A DNA stretch of 7,261 bases from the NCBI GenBank assembly GCA_012521855.1, contig JAAYLO010000234.1, positions 1-7,261 on the forward strand, written 5' to 3'. A program made the position numbers and the translations under genes. The DNA comes from Halanaerobiaceae bacterium (GTDB taxonomy: Bacteria; Bacillota; Halanaerobiia; Halanaerobiales; DTU029). Below the pieces are notes generated by a model, which saw only the letters and a list, made by a program, of their open reading frames with translations, did no database searches and was not told where the DNA came from. Positions 5,860 to 7,261 of this stretch are shown here, in pieces (the stretch's first letter is position 1; each line of letters opens with the position of its first letter).

Positions 5860-7261
5860 CTATTTCTCATGATCCTCTATTATTTTCAGGAGTTTTTCTA
5901 CCCTGTGATTCCAGTCATTTCTCCTGGCTACTGCAATTCGTTTTCTGGCCAGTTTGTCTGAATCCTCCCTCAGGGCTTCTGACAGTTTATATAAAAACTC
6001 TTCCTTTGTTTCCCCGATATATACAATATCCGCAAATTTCTTCACCTCAGGAATCGGGGTAGATACAATGGGTTTTCCAGAAGCCATATACTCCCACAGT
6101 TTTATCGGATTGGCACTCTCTGTAACACGATTCTGCTTAAAGGGTATAATGCAAACATCCATTAATTGCAAAAAACGGGGAAGTTCTTTATAATTTCTGG
6201 TACCAAAAAACCTGACATTTTCCAACTTACGCAGATTTATACTCATACCGGGTTGAACTGGTCCAATAAAATAGAATTTCCAGTCCTTTCTCATCCTGGC
6301 CAGGTATTCTATCAGCTCTTCATCAATCCATTCATAAAAAGCCCCTATAAATCCGATAACCGGCTTCTTACCGGGCTGTGCTTTCCTGTGAATTGCAGCA
6401 AAATGTTCATGCTCCACAGCATTTGGCAGCAAAAAAGTATTCTGATTTATCTTTTTTATACGTTTATATAATCTTTCTGCAGATGTTATCACGAGATCTG
6501 CTTCCCTTATCAGGTCTTCCTCATCTTCTTCTATCCCTTCCTCTGACCAGGAAAAAGCGGAGAATTCATCTATACAATCATAGCACAGGATTTTTCTGGG
6601 TAATTCCTTGATATAATTTATTGATTCAGCGAGATAGCTTATGATTATAGGATCATAAAATTGTAATTTGTAGATCAAATAACGCAGCGCTTCTTCCTTC
6701 AGGCGGAAATTAAAATATCTAAGAGAGTCTTTATTCATCCCTGAATTTTCCGCTAATACATGGACAGGTGAGAAAACCCAGAGGCTCTCAGAAACCTTGT
6801 AAAGCCTTTCTTCCCAGGATTCTGGATCAGCCAGCTTTTTCTCTGCCTCTTCATAATTTACTGCCACGGAATGATTAAAAAACAATACACGATTATTCCT
6901 CCTGCTCGAAAGTTCCATCAAGTGATGAGGCCTCTGCCGGATGAAATCCCAGCGGGTAGATGATATACAGATTATATTCCTCTTCCCCCCGCAATCATCC
7001 TTCCAGGTGTTTTTTGCAGTTATTCCACCAGGGAATATTTCTTCAGGAGCTATCTCCTCTGTTACCAGTATCTCTTCTTCAATAAATTCCTTTTTATTCT
7101 CTATCTGCAGTGGTGAGGATTCATATAAATAACAGGATATCTTGCCTACTAAAAGCGTGTTTTCTATTGAATAATTACTCTGGGTCAGGATCGGTTTTCC
7201 CTTAAGGAAAGAAACAAAGTCCAGTGTATCAAAATTGAGCGGCAGATTATCTGTATAAACC
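5860..7261 (-). CDS. Family 4-type (GT-B fold) glycosyltransferase with an N-terminal extra region (partial, start beyond the window)
   Basis: The frame is open from the right edge to the stop at 5862-5860 (466 codons seen). A shorter reading from a TTG at 6921 or the ATG after it would cut the domain. The codons upstream encode NIICISSTRWDFIRQRPHHL (residues 95-114), the characteristic first strand and WDF-QRP-H motif of this GT4 subgroup, followed by NNRVLFF. Further landmarks are CYDCIDEFSAF (226-236), LLPNAVEHEHF (277-287), the C-domain start IGFIGAF (302-308), FIGP and the donor-site block NPIKLWEYMASGKPIV (384-399), which binds the nucleotide sugar. The first 90 or so residues, including QSNYSIENTLLVGKISCYLY (27-46), are not part of the GT4 domain and look like the end of another domain that I do not recognise; an acidic linker (58-75) follows. 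It is a retaining transferase by family, with substrates unknown. It heads or continues an operon with the GT-D gene. Confidence 0.88.
   Translation of the reverse strand, partial: VYTDNLPLNFDTLDFVSFLKGKPILTQSNYSIENTLLVGKISCYLYESSPLQIENKKEFIEEEILVTEEIAPEEIFPGGITAKNTWKDDCGGKRNIICISSTRWDFIRQRPHHLMELSSRRNNRVLFFNHSVAVNYEEAEKKLADPESWEERLYKVSESLWVFSPVHVLAENSGMNKDSLRYFNFRLKEEALRYLIYKLQFYDPIIISYLAESINYIKELPRKILCYDCIDEFSAFSWSEEGIEEDEEDLIREADLVITSAERLYKRIKKINQNTFLLPNAVEHEHFAAIHRKAQPGKKPVIGFIGAFYEWIDEELIEYLARMRKDWKFYFIGPVQPGMSINLRKLENVRFFGTRNYKELPRFLQLMDVCIIPFKQNRVTESANPIKLWEYMASGKPIVSTPIPEVKKFADIVYIGETKEEFLYKLSEALREDSDKLARKRIAVARRNDWNHRVEKLLKIIEDHEK

Noticed and set aside
6919..6921. TTG start for the GT4 gene
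   Set aside because: It cuts off the conserved first strand and WDF-QRP motif encoded in frame just upstream, and has no ribosome site.

Overview
This is a glycan-biosynthesis locus, probably for a surface or spore-coat polysaccharide or a protein glycan, from a low-GC Gram-positive bacterium, most likely a Clostridia-like or other endospore-forming Firmicute. The taxonomic call rests on AT-rich coding sequence (about 40% GC by eye), strong purine-rich Shine-Dalgarno sites (AGAGGAGGTG, GGAGGAGGT, GGGAGG), a CapE-type dehydratase close to the staphylococcal subgroup, and two GT-D-fold glycosyltransferase-like proteins of a kind often met in spore-former glycan clusters. It is an inference. No rRNA, tRNA, mobile element or CRISPR array is visible. 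Almost the whole window is coding, and the longest gap is about 170 bases.

Layout. The left block, all on the minus strand and read from 3378 down to 1, encodes a family 2 glycosyltransferase, a NeuD/PglD-type sugar acyltransferase, a CapE-type UDP-GlcNAc 4,6-dehydratase and a DegT-family sugar aminotransferase that is cut by the window edge. The middle block, on the plus strand from 3550 to 5117, encodes a small, unusually compact Hanks-type kinase followed by a GT-D-fold protein. The right block, on the minus strand from 7261 down to 5140, encodes a family 4 glycosyltransferase whose start lies outside the window and a second GT-D-fold protein. The middle and right blocks converge on one near-perfect bidirectional terminator. 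The left and middle blocks diverge from a shared 171-base promoter region.

How the genes work together. The dehydratase, aminotransferase and acyltransferase form the usual three-step series UDP-GlcNAc -> 4-keto-6-deoxy sugar -> 4-amino sugar -> 4-N-acyl sugar, so the locus probably makes an N-acylated 2,4-diamino-2,4,6-trideoxy nucleotide sugar. This could be a bacillosamine-like or pseudaminic-acid-type precursor. The GT2, GT4 and two GT-D proteins would assemble the glycan.

The most unusual element is the kinase. It keeps the ATP-binding and catalytic-loop residues but has almost no activation segment and no APE motif. It sits in an apparent operon with a GT-D gene, behind a sequence that fits the sporulation sigma-K promoter pattern. 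A second point is that the GT4 coding region continues well upstream of any apparent start and carries part of a further N-terminal domain.
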